Source: Opisthocomus hoazin (Eukaryota; Chordata; Aves; Opisthocomiformes; Opisthocomidae). Taken from it: a stretch of 64,000 nucleotides of DNA. Each line of letters opens with the position of its first letter. Within the stretch, counting starts at the first letter, position 1. Positions 24,232 through 37,100 of the stretch are shown here, one piece after another. The position numbers and the translations under genes were made by a program. The notes under the pieces are model-generated. The model had not been told where the DNA came from and searched no databases. It saw only the letters and a list, made by a program, of their open reading frames with translations. Location: positions 12,051,001 to 12,115,000 of the forward strand of contig NC_134427.1 of assembly GCF_030867145.1 (NCBI RefSeq), in the 5' to 3' direction.

Positions 24232-27200
24232 TCCAAGCCTGGACTAAATGATAAAGGGAGTGCTCTGGGGACAGTAGCACAGAAGGGAGACCTACACACC
24301 ATCCCACCTCCCATCATGTTTGATGAACATTAAATTAATAGTAGTGCTGTGCTAGGGTTATTCCCTCTTCAAGCTTTGCACCCTCAGTGCATTTTTTCCA
24401 GCAGTGATTTGACTCTGTGTGTCTTTGTTTCTGCTCCCCCATCCACACTGCTATTGCTTGCCATCTAAGTGCCCTAGAGATTGCCAGACCCTCCTCCTAT
24501 CACGTGAAAAAGCATCATCCATTGAAAACTGTCATGGTCTAGGGCTGTCTGCAGCTCTGAAGTTGTCTCGGTTGGAGCCTGCAGGGGATTCTCAGTGCTC
24601 AGCTCCCCAGCTGTGTAATGGAAGAAATAATCCCTACCTTTAGCATGTGCCCTTAGCATCGAGGAACGCTGTGCTACTATCATCCACCACTGTCCTTGTT
24701 ATAAATTTTCTTTCCAAGTACATATGGAAGGAGATCCGCACAGTAACAGCGCATTTTAGAAGACGGCACAGTAGATAAAGGCAAATCCTCACTGTGCCTC
24801 GTCTCATCTCCCAGTGGCTGCCTGGAGGACATGCTAAGGAAAGGGGCAGGTAAACAGACGGTTCCTCCCTCCATGTTTCAGCGAGTCATCTCTCATGAGC
24901 TGCCATTGTCCTGCTCCCTTGCTTTCCCAGGCTCTCGCTTGCTCCTCTCCCTTAGCAGAGCTGCGAATTGCTTGGCACACCAGCTCAGGATGCAGAAGCA
25001 GAACCAGAAAAGACTTTGCTGTCAGGCTACCTTATCTAGGTAGCCAGCGACAAGACAGCTGATGGCAGCAGCTGCCACCACTCCTGGCTTTTCTCTGCAT
25101 TTCTCTCCTTCTGCTTCCCTTCCATAGGACCAGCCCAAACCTTCCTGAAACTCAAAGCACTCAAGCCCTCAAAGTGGTGACCCCTTTGGTCTCCCCCTGT
25201 ACCATGCCTCGGTGCCTAATTGCTCAAACAGTTTTTCAGAGATTTTATTCATCATCTGCCATAATTCAAGTCTTTGTTCCATGCCATGGGGCGGAGGGAA
25301 TAAAGCAGAGTGAGGACAACGAAAAATCAGACACTGAGGGACAGATATGACTCCTTCCCTTTGACCGTGCACACAAGGAAAATCAAAGCTACCTAGGTTT
25401 TTGTTTGTCAACACCAGTCTGGTCCAGGTGAGATAATAACCACAAATGCACAGGGCTGGGGTGCAAAGAATGGGCAGGGAACATGCTATTGTGGCTGGCT
25501 GAATGGTTTGACTGCTGGCAAAGCAAAGGCTTTTGTCCACTGATTTTTTTTCCTTGCAGTTCACTTTGTTGGTTACCTTTTGTGTTTCCCCCTCTCTCTT
25601 CCCAAGCATTTTATTAGTCTGTTTGGAGGATATTTCCAGAAGTTTAGGGCTGGCCAGAGAACTGTAATTCAAAGCAAGGGCTTTGCTGATCTAAACCCCC
25701 ACTTCTGAAAGGGACATTAACTCTGCACTGAAGTCTGACTGCATTGGTTGAATTCACTTTGGCAAATTTTTAACTCTTTGCCCAGTATTTTGGATGACCC
25801 GTTTTCAGCCTGTCAGGCACAGATTAACCATTGGGTTCACCTGTCTGCAAGGTGATCTCTGTGCCACAGGGTCAGCCAGCAAAGCCCCAGCTAGTCCTTT
25901 CCTGTCTTTGACTGGATGATGGGGTGATTTTTTTCATCAGAATAATCACAGATGGCAAATAAATTAAAAGTTTAAAAAAACCAAAATATTTATGTTAAAA
26001 TTCGCTCTCCCTTGTTTGCAATATATCTATGCACCCGAGGGACTGTGATTGTTTTGAACTTCTCTGACCAGCTCTAACTCTGAGCACAGGAAATAAGCTA
26101 GGAAGATTTGGAGTCATGCCCACACAAGCAGGTCTAAGGCAGGGAGACACCTAAGTACAAGAAAATAGTCACAACTGGAGCGTTGATTCTCCAATCCTCC
26201 TGATGTTTACAAGGAGGGGGAGAGGGGGATTGTTTAACTTTGAAACTCCAAAATGGCCTTGGTGTCCACAAAGGTTTTAGAGAGTGCTTGCAACACAGCA
26301 GGAGCCAGGGATTAAGCTCTAAATCCATGTTTTGTCCCTGAAAAGCTGCCGTGATCACTAATAAAGGGACCTCCATGCTCTCAAGAAATATTTATCGACA
26401 TCATTAAAACTGTCAGCTATTGTTGGGCATGACTGGCAGTCAGCAGCCGAGAGCAAAACTGTAGGAGCCCTGCAGCCTGAGCTTGAAGTGCCCCTGCTGA
26501 GCAGAGCAAGGGCAAAGAGAGGGTCGGAATAGCTAGGAGGTGCCAATGCAGATGGAGGTGCCCCATCAGAACTGTGACAGCATTATTAGCACCCGAGCCA
26601 GAACAGCATGAAAGCCGGGTTCAGGGCAGAGGGCGGCTCAGAGACAGCATCTCCACGCACCGCCACTGCCCTCGTGTAGCTCTCGTCTGCCCCCCGTTTA
26701 CATAAACCTCATTTACCTCAAACGCTGCAAAGAGAGGAAAGAGCTGCAGCGTAACAGTACTCTTTTAATCGGCTCCTGCAAAACACAGCACTTTGCAAAA
26801 CAGGCTCTGCTCTTCCATAACTCCTTCCAGGAGGTGGGGGGCCCCTCAAGTTCAACAAGTTGTGGCTCTGCAGCCTGTAAGGCCGCAGGCAGAGCTGACC
26901 ACTCCCGAGAGAGGAGGGCTACAATCAACTGCTCCCGAAATTTTGGCTGGGAAGCCACTTTGCACAACCAGTGTGAATACCACAACCTGGGCAAGACTAT
27001 TAGAGAGCTGCAGCCCTTTCAGGCAGTGGGAAAGCAATGAAGCAAGGAGACCAAGCCTGTATGCCACATGAGAATTCCTAGCATGTTCTGGGGATTTCCT
27101 GGCTGCTGTGAACCCATATTTTGAAATGCTGTCCTAGAAACCATCCTCTGGTGTGCTGCTGCAGGAGCACTGCGCATCCCACTGGCCACGGGCACAGGAA

Positions 27201-27794
27201 CCTGGGGGCTCTTCTTGGAGGAAACGTCATCAAAGGCACTCCAAAAAACCCAGAGTCGGGCACTGAGCAGCAGGCAGACAGCTGAACAGCACTGGACTGG
27301 TGTTACATTAGTGCTGCCTCTCTGGGCACTGGCCACACATACACCATGGTGCAGCTCCCCAGTACTCGGCTTTTGCTCAGAAGCTGCTGTACTCGCCGGC
27401 ACAGGCAGTAAGGAAACACACTGCATCTTTGTCCACCACGGTGAGCACAGCTTGTCCCAACCAGATCACTGGTTAGGCAGACCCCTTGGCTCCCTCAGCC
27501 CCCAGAGCTGTGACTGAGATACGTAACATGGGATGTAGTGCATAAAGTTCAAGTGTATAATTGTGCGAGGCAGGCAGAGGATGAACAGGGATCAAGGGTT
27601 CACCTTCTCTTCTAATGCAAGCACACAAGGAGACATCAAATGGAAGGGGAAAATCATAGCCCCCAAATGTAAGCGAAGTGTTTTTTTATACCACAGTTAA
27701 ACCAGGAAACTCCTTTCTGCAGGATGTTGTGGACACAGTTGAGAGGCGTTCAAGGACCAACTCACAGAACCACAACAATCCATCAAGAGTTATT
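24232..27794. other. Intergenic, no supported gene
   Basis: This lies between two CR1 copies. I see no splice-bounded coding sequence and no further recognisable repeat family. The open frames present are short and of mixed composition. Confidence 0.5.
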
Positions 27795-28155
27795 AGAATA
27801 GAATATTTTCAGTTGGAAGGGACCTATAATGAACATCTAATCCAACTGCCCGACCACTTCAGGGCTGACAAAGCTAAAGCAAATTGGCAAAGATGTTGTC
27901 CAAATGCCTCTTAAATGCTTACACCCTTGGGGCATTGACCACCTCTCTAGGAAGCTTGTTGCAGTGTTTGACCACCCTCTTGGTAAAAGAAATGCTTCCT
28001 CATGTCCAGTTTAAACCTCCCTGGTGCAGCTTTGAACCATTCCCACATGTCCTATCACTGGGTACCAGGGAGAAGAGGTCAGCACCTGCCTTGCTACTTC
28101 CCCTCCTCAGGAAACTGTGGAGAGCAATGAGATCACCCCTCAGCCTCCTTAACAG
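27795..28155 (-). mobile_element. CR1 LINE 3' fragment, minus orientation, decayed
   Basis: Read on the plus strand it starts with a degraded agaatagaat terminal repeat and TTGGAAGGGACC. It continues with the reverse complement of the CR1 ORF2 end (tctaggaagcttgttgcagtg... and ...tcatgtccagtttaaacc) and breaks off after ctcagcctcctt. Compared with the copy at 23.55 kb it has many substitutions and small gaps, so it is older. Confidence 0.85.
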
Positions 28156-31100
28156 AAGGGTAACATAACATAATTAAATATAAGGATGTGGCTTTTACAG
28201 GCAAGTTCCTGAGCCACAGATTGCTGGAGGCCAGGAGAATACCTTGGTGAAGCTCTGCAAGATGCATGAGAGTGAAAGAGAGCCCAAGCATCTGCGGTTT
28301 GACTGATATCAGAAATCGGACACTGTTTAGAGAAGGATTTGGGCTCTCCCAGTACAGCAGCTCTTCTGTATCTGCAGATTCTGAGCCGAGCAAACACTTG
28401 CACTAATGTTGGTTTAATTTTAGGAATACCTGCCTTTTCTCCTGCACATAGCTGGGCAATATTTTTTCAGCAAATGAGTTATTTGCTTTAAAGAAATGCA
28501 ATTTCTAGGCATCCAAAGTGATGCAAAAATTCAGGTCAAATTCCCTGAATAGCTTCCGCGACCAAAAAAAGCAACAAACACTCTGAAGCGTTGAGCAAAT
28601 CACATAGAGAAGGGTTGGAGTCCTTAGGAAATGCTCCTTTTTTTCCCACTGTTTCCAAAATGCTTCTCTTTCAGGCACTCCCCATATACACCAAGGACAG
28701 GCTTCTTGTGAGCCTGGTAAGCACAGACCCGATTTGCTGCTCTCCCCAGGGGTTACCCCCTCTCTCCTCTGAGCTCCCTCATCACCACCATGCTCCATCC
28801 TTCCATGGGAACCTGCTCTCACCCTGCCAGGGCTGGTGCAGTTCACAGCAGCTCTGATGAACATCCATCGAGCTGGAGCAGGACCCTGAGCAGGCACAAG
28901 GGTTCCAGCTCTGCCACAGTCCCTGCACCAGCTGTGGTCCTCTCCAGCCTGTGCTCCAGGCCCCAGAGACCCCTTTGCTTGAGCCACCTCCTCAACAGTC
29001 TCCATGGTGCCTCTGCTTCCTGCAGCAGTTATGAGGCTCAACAAGCTGGCACCTGGGCAGCTGATTTCTACAGGCCCACCTGGGTTTCATCTCATTATCA
29101 CCCTCCCTCCCCAAACCACCATATGCAGCTGAGCTGAAGCAGCTTCCTTTCCCCCATCTCTTGAAGAAAATGACATTGTCTATACAAGAGTTAAAGTGCC
29201 AAGAGATTCTTTTGGCTTTGGAGGAAAGTTCCCTCAAAAGGCCACCCTATTCCAGGCAAAGACACAGCATTTCAGAGGGATAAAAGTTATGCTGAAGAGG
29301 GTTTAGAAAAACACTGCAAACCAGATTCTGGTAACAGCAACACACCAGGTTCTCCTTTCACACTATGGTCTGGCCAAACAACTTCACTTGGAGATCACTG
29401 GATGTCCCCTTGGAGAATATTTAGGGGTCTACAGAATCAAAGCCCCCTAGCCAAAGTGTTGGCTGGATCCAGATGCCAAATGCTGACAACTGCCTTTTGC
29501 GGCATGCCTTTGGGTTCAGGCTGATTTCCACTTTGAAAAGAAGTCAGCGCTATACAGCTTTTGCTGATTTCATGTAGTGTCTCCAAACTGGGAATCTCTC
29601 TTCAGAAGCCCAGGGCTTTCCAGCTGGAAATGTCTCCCTACAATCCAGTTCAAACTAACTCATATCCAGAGGGGCTAACATCATCCTGGTTTGATTTTCA
29701 GAGAAGCCACGAGCATTCATAATCAGATCTCCTAGTAAGCGTGTAGATATCTAGCTCTGAGTTAATATCTTGGCTTCCAGAGTACTTTGACTAATGTAGT
29801 ACTCATTGACCCAAATTTTGGGAACAGAGAGGCTCATGGATTCAGACTGGGTAAAATGCAGCACACTTGTGGGGGACACATTTAAAACTAGTTAAAGACT
29901 GGTCCCATCAGACCTGCTTCTGTCCCTCTTCATAACCCTACGGCGCATGGGTCTCCTGACTGGGCCAGGCCTGAGGGCCAGTGGACTGTCTCACAGGGAA
30001 AGGATCCCTCCTCTGCAGGGCTGAGTTTTGGGGAACAAAGAAGCATTAGCACATCCTGATTGTGTTTAACCCCCGTTATTTTGCAGAATGCTTCATGAAA
30101 CCTTAGTTTTTCTAAAAGTACTTTCTTCATCTAAATTCCACTCCATTTTCTTCAGGCAATAAGTGAATTTTGTTTACAAAGTACTTCAACGAGACTTGAA
30201 ATTTCATTTATGGCAAATGGTCCTCAGACTTCCAAGGCATTTGAAACCATGCTGAAATATGGCAATTTCAAACACTTACCTGTCTCCTTCCTGCAAGTCT
30301 TCGAATCAAAGGTTACCATGACAACAAAGCCCACTCTTGGTCCAGCAGAATGAATTGTTTTTACGTGATGTCATTATTAGCGAGGACTCAACAAAATTAC
30401 GCAAATGAGATCCCCAGACAGCAGGACTGCGAAAAGCCCAAACAAGTGGCACAACAATTACACTCTAAACTTAGCAAAGGAAGGAAAGTGTCATCCACCT
30501 CCCCAGCAATAATTCTTCACAAAACATACCAAAAAGGCTGACCTCCTCCCAGTACCTCTGCAGGGCTACAGAAGTAGATCAGTGCTGCCCTGTTACAAGC
30601 TGGACTTGATTTCCACCCTGGGAAGTGGCTCAGTTGCCTGCACATCCTAGTAGACAGCCGCCAGCATTCCCAGGAAGGATGCTGACTCCCAGCACACTCT
30701 CAGGAAGCTGGCTTGCCTTATACTGTCTACAAAAAACCCAAAAAGGGAGAGGAGTTACTGACTTGAGTGAATACAGCTTCTTGCCACCTTGAGCTCCCTG
30801 TGGCCATCACATGGTGCACACACGGCTCCTTACTCCCAGCACCTGAAGCATCCTTACCCCAAGATAAGGAACTCCACACATCTTTGCTCCTCACCCAGGA
30901 CATCACAGCACCACCACGTGGTGACAGACTCCCACCTTAGGGCTTTCCCTGCCCAGGACCACCTGCAGACCAAGATCCACATCTCCTCTGGGCCAGGGAC
31001 CTCATAAGCCAGTTACTCAGAGATTCTTCCCTTTATAAATATCGTCAGGTGAACCCAATCCTCTCCTCCCAATGAGGATGTGAGGTTCTCTGATCCTAGT

Positions 31101-34100
31101 TGGTTTAGGGTTCATACTTGAAAATTAGTGTATTGTGGGAGCAGCTGTGCTCCAGAGGAGGGAGAGAGAGTCACTCAGCAAGGAGTTGCTACAGATGCTC
31201 ATTCAAGCATAATAAATCCTCCTTATCAACCCTGTCTCAGTACCCCTTATGATTTAAGCTGGCTGTAATATGGCAGCATGAAGGCAAAGGTTAGCTTTAC
31301 AGTCAAACGGGGGATTACAGTCTGGCACAGATATTTAAAGATTCACAATAGCAAAGATTCACAAATTGCAAGATGAGCCTAAACAGCTTCCCTCAAATGC
31401 CGGGAGATGGGCTGATGAGTTGTGGTCATTTCCAGCAAAGGTCTGGGCTGATCTATAGCTGAACTGGGGTCAGACTGGAGACTTACTGCTCCCAGGCTTC
31501 TTGAGCAAGTGTAAAACCTGCATGTGCTGAAAAAATTGTGCATTGATTTTAGAGAAGTTTTCTGTCTGTATTATATGCATTTTTATATATTTATTTTTAA
31601 TTGAGATCACTGCTGCTTTTCTTTCTTTCTCTAATAAACTCAGCAATACTATTTTGTCTCCTATTCTCCCAAAAAGTACCTTCCTCTTATAAGCAACTTG
31701 CCACTCTGCACAGGAGCCAGGAGTCTTTGCCTTCTGATTGCCTTCTTAATGAAGCTAGCCCAGACCAGTCCTTCTCAGGCCTAAGCCTGAAGTCCATGGC
31801 ACTGCATCTGAAGGAGAGTTTGTAGGCCTGAAAACTTGGCTTTTTTTTCCTCCAGCTGTGCTATCTGTGTAATTAGCTTTTTCCTACCAGCCTTGCCTCA
31901 CTTAGGTCCTTAGACTATCACAGCTGCAATACCTTTTCTGCTGAAATCACTGCTGTCAATTCCTAGATTGCTATTTATGAGGGATCCCAAAGTACTTTTA
32001 TAAAATGCCTAATGCTCAGCTAGCTCTTACACCTCTCCCCTTCTGAAGAAAATCAGCTGGTGCTGTTTTTTGGAGACATTTTCTCTCTGCTAGCCGAAAG
32101 GGTGGCCGTGGGGTTGGGGGTGGTGCAGCCATCTTCAGCCCAGGGTCCCTGCTGTCCCTGGGCTGGCTGAGTCCCCTGTCCCACCCGAGTGCCCTGTGGC
32201 TGTGTCTCCCACACCTCCCACTGCAAAACACCCATCGTAGACCTGGGGCTGGGTGTAGGGGAAGATCTGAATCCCACCTGTAATATTCCTGCCCTGGAGC
32301 AGGGACCACGGCAGTATACAGGGCAGACACCTGCTTTGTTGGTAACGCAGCAGGGTTGCCCAAAAATGAGACTCAAGGAGCCCCATAGTTCCCACATCAG
32401 AGGTGTCTCCCCTGCCCTGGTGTTGGAGCAGGACGGGAGCAGGCTCCTTCTCCTGCTTCTCCTGACCAGAGGGCTCAGGGAGGCATTCCCTGCTGCTGTG
32501 GGGTGAAGGAGCTTTGCTGTGACTGACACCCACGCCCGCCACACCAGGCACATTGCCCCGTCACCTCCACAACCCATCACTTGCTGCCTGCTTAGGAGTG
32601 GAGGAGAAGAGGACATCTTCATCCCCGTGAAGGACACTGGGGATCTGCAGAAGGAGCTGAGTGTGTCCGTGCTGGGAAACAGCCCCCCTTGCTGCTCTGG
32701 CTGCTGTTAACACATCACCCGTCCACCGAGTGTGAAAAGGGAAGGTGGTGGGGGCAGGAGGAAAGTCACAGCCACTTTTTCCCACCTCTGATTGCAGTGA
32801 GCCTGCGCTTGTGGCGCCGAAGCCTGGCATCCCCCGCAAGGCCCTTGCAGCCTGCTGACTGCCAATGTGTGAAAGTGTAAGGCAGAATGAATCCCAGCAA
32901 GCCACAAATCTGGCAAGCGAGGGTGTTCTTCGTGGAGTGGGGCAATGGCAAATTCTCGAAGCGTGTTCCTACTGACAAGCTGCTGATGGATGAGTTTGGT
33001 CAGGAGGAATTGCACTTTGCAGAAGAAAGCACCATTTTCTTACAAGCCAGCCAGCACGGTGATGGTCCTGAGAAGAGCCTCGCAAACAGGAGTCGTGCAG
33101 TGTTGGACCTACTCGTCTTACAGGGTGAGGGAACCAGAGAAAAGTGTTCATTCTGCGGAGAGAACTCTACCTTAATGCTGAGGTTTCTGATCATACCACC
33201 CGAATGTGTGAAGGCTAGATTAGGGCTTGCTTTGGGGCACTCACCCCACCTCATGAGGAGGTGGTTTGCAGAAGAGGTTTCTAGAACAGCCACCCTTTGA
33301 AGGCAGATGACCACTGTGCCCCAGGGGACCCTTTCCTTCATGGGGCTGTGGGGCTGAGCTGTCGCAACCGTCCACGTTGCAGCCTGGCATAGGGGACACA
33401 TTTATCTATTCCCCAACATCTGGCACCTCAGAAGCCACACAGCAACGGTTCCCCCACTGCCCCCCCGACCACTGCTGTATCATAAGCACCTAATAACAAA
33501 ACCTGGCTATTGCATCCATAAGACCCCTGTCAGCCTGAGCACTAAGTGCCAGGGTAATAAATACTTGCACAACTATGCCACTTGTCTGCCAATTCTCCTG
33601 GCTCTGCCTGTTTTCATTAGTATTTCTTTTCTGTGGACACTGCAATTACACTCTGTTCCTCTTCAGGGCCCTTGTTCCAGGTTCAAATAGAGAAGTGATA
33701 ATGCAGGGAAGCTTTTCACATCGCTGTTTATTTTTGTCTTCTGAGTCAGTAAGATCTTTTCAGGCTGGAACCAACCCTGTGCAGTTTTGATTGAGGAAGG
33801 ACTCGGGCGGGGGGGGGGTGGGTGGGGAAAGGGTTGAAAACCTCGGGTTCCAGCTTTTATGGTTTAAAGTAGTGGTGGGCTCCTTCCTTGCCTGCTCTTG
33901 CCGAGGTCAGGATCTATGCTCCTTCCTCAGGAAGACATAAGTATGCATGTCTGTATTGCTAAGGCCCGTGGTAACTATCCATCTGCCACAGCAGCTGTGA
34001 GCCCTGGCGCTCCCAAGTCTCTTCTGTCATCTGAATCTCTGAGCAAGAAGGAGGATTCAGCTGAATGCAGCAAATTCAAATGTGTAACTTTTTTGTTCAA

Positions 34101-37100
34101 GGTTGCAATATATTTGTAGATACTGTCCCGCCAGCAAGTCCCTGGTGCAGCATCCAGATGATACTCAGGGAATCTGGGGAAGGGGGGAGGGCGTTTTGTT
34201 ACTTCTTCAGGTGTGGAAAACAACTAACGATGTCACTGGAGTTGTTTGCTTCTCCTGCTGTTTCCGAGTGGTAACTGAGGGGGGACAAGTCCTCACTGAA
34301 AATGTGGGAATTGGGTAAATCATCAAGATTTTTAACAAAAGAGTAGTCAAAAGAACAAAAAGAAATCACAGGGGAACATAGGCTGTTTTGAACTTAGTGC
34401 AATAGGAAGAACTTAAGCATTTCTTGCATGTGATTTTTCTTCTGCTTTTGCATTTTGAAGAGATATACTTCATTCAGATCTTCCTACCCAGTGAGCAAAA
34501 GCCTTCTTTCTATTAGTTGCAAAGTATATCTTCTTGTGCATCCAAGGAGGTGCAATGAAGTGTCCAGATGAAGACCCTGCACCTTGAACTTCCTTGCCAG
34601 CAGACCACACAGTCACCTGGACACATCACACTGTCTGAGTGATGTGGCATGGCCAGCTACGTGCTGTTAAATCTCTAAAAACAGGGTAGCCACAATCGCA
34701 GCTCCCCGAAGCAAAGGTCTCTGGACCATGGTAAATCCCAAGTCATTCTTGGAAGCTGTTTGTGTGGACCAAAGTGAAAGTGGAGATTGTTGTAACAGCT
34801 GAACAGCACAGCAGAGTGAGTTGAATCCACAACCTTTCCTTGGCACACGTGATTTGCCACATGGCCAAAGACATTTGGGCTAAGGGCCTCCATGTCCTTC
34901 TCCCCACCAGGGTTTCTTTAAGGCCCGATTCAGCTGCAGAAGTGTGTGGTGGGTTGGATAAACCAGCGTCTTGGCCAAGGCGTCTTCTGGTTGCCCCTAG
35001 AGCAGCAGAAATCTTGATCCATGTTGCACATAGAGAAATGCCAAAAAGCTCTACTGGAAAAGAAAAGTGTACCCATGGGCCATACACTGCAGGGAAAGAG
35101 CATACCTCAGGGTCTCCTTCTTGCCCACTCATCAAATTACTACCATCCTGTCTTTGAGTTTGTTCCCAAACTCCCCAGCCAATCTGCCTTGAACATACCT
35201 TGTGCCCTCCACTCCCATGCTGTTGGAAGGGAAAGCATTTTAGATGCAACATGATGGCAACCATGGAATATTTTCAAGCTCTTTTATTTGCCCCGGAATA
35301 GTTATCTTTCATGGGTAGCCTGTCTGCTCGTCACTGGGACAAACTCCCCAGAAGCGCGGGTAGCCTGAAGCCCAGAGGAGTGGCTTCCTGGACTCCCTAT
35401 CCCTTTGTACATCAACATCATTTGGCTTTGAGAAACAGACAATGGAAAAAACAATGACACAGATGTTTTTTTAAAATATGAATTTTTATTTGTTTTGATT
35501 GGAGTTCGAGAGAGTGGGTAGAGTGGAGAAGCGGAGTGATTTAATTCAGTGAAGAGGTCTAGTCCTGCCTTGTGTGTTAGATCAGGAGGTTAGCAGGTGG
35601 TCAGAAGAGTCCTCCTCCTCCACTCATCTTGCTGATCTTATTCATGTAGTTCTTGTTTCTGATGTTTTCTAATCTCTCTTCAGAACTTCACTGTAATTTT
35701 TTGAGACATTTTTCTGTTGCTTTAACTTACTGAAAAAGCTAAAAGCTGAAAAAAATTGCAGGACTCAAAATCCTGCCAATCAGAGTGGGCAAAATTTTTT
35801 TCCGGCAAAGGTTGAAAAATACGATTCAAAAATACAAACAGGCATTGAACATTGCACCAAAAAGCATTTGAAACACAAATCTCAGAAAGAGAAAGAAAGA
35901 AAGAATTAGAGAGAAGAAATGTCACAGTTTCCGTGAAAAATTCCTTAAGAAAGTGTCTACCAGCTAGTCAACAGAGAAAATAAAGTCAACAAAAAACAAA
36001 AAAAAAAGCATTTTTTTTCCTAGTTGTTAATTATTTACAGCTTTAATAACAGGATTGTCATGCATTAAACTGCTGCCAGCTAGATTCTTTCTCATAGTGG
36101 AGTAAAGAGTCTCACAGGATGGAAAACAAAGCAGAAGACATAGCGGGGCACAAACGGAACCTGAGGCAGTGAAAATGAGCGTATTCTCTGGCAAGTCATT
36201 GTGGTGTGTTCTTTCCCATGATGGGCTGCCCTAGCCTGATGTTAATGCAACTTTTGCTACCCTGGGCACAAGGGCTGCAGCTAAAGAAGCAGCAGGTGCC
36301 CTCACCTTCAGATAGTACATTCGCCTGTGGCTATCCCCAGGTCAGTTGACAGTGAAAACCCAGTTGACGAAGGGATATTTCACTAGATGTGGTGGGCTGA
36401 GAAACTCCCTCATGACAATTAAGAGGAGCCTTTGACTCTAAATACAGTCTGGCAAAGGCAGTGTGGCAATGACTCAGGTTTCCCAACTCTGCCCCTACAT
36501 TTTTGTGGTTGCAAAAATCAAATCATTCGATGTATGATTGTCATTAAATTTGCTGGGTGCCCTGCAAAAAGGCAGGAGGAATAGAAAGACTTTTCAGGGG
36601 AAGCAGAGTGCTGCCAGCGGTGTAACATGAGCCAATAGACTTAGCAAGTTGACAGGACCTTCAAGCAGTAGTGGAGAGCCAAGAGCCTGTGAAGATAGTG
36701 GGAGCATCCTGGCTCACGTAGCAAACCTGGGACCAGGCTTCCCTCTCTAGGCAGATGGGATCATTAAAGCTGTGTACAGAAAGAGATCTGCACTGGTGGG
36801 GATGAGGACAGGGGAATAGGAAAGAGTAGCTAGAACATCATATTTTGTCCTTGGAGCTTCATGAGCGAAAACCAGCATAACCCCACTTGTGGTGAAGGAC
36901 AACAGGTCAAACATTAGGACTAATCCAAGCCTAAGGCTCTCTGCTGTTTAAAGCGGCACGGATTCAGTGGTGGGAAGCAAGCATAGACCCAGAAAGAGAA
37001 GCGGTTTTGTTTGCTTATGGGTGGTGACATCCTTCATCCTCATGGCTGGGACACCACAAGGTTCAGGTGGCAATCACTGCTGACCACGAGAGCCTTTCTC

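Noticed and set aside
31020..31260. Possible solo LTR-like segment (TATAAA-like and AATAAA-like motifs about 180 bp apart)
   Set aside because: No terminal TG...CA boundaries or target-site duplication could be found, so there is no real support.
32887..33300. 137-codon plus-strand open frame beginning MNPSKPQIWQARVFFVEWGN
   Set aside because: It looks somewhat protein-like, but I recognise no family and see no supporting promoter, splice or poly(A) structure. A TBLASTN search would settle it.
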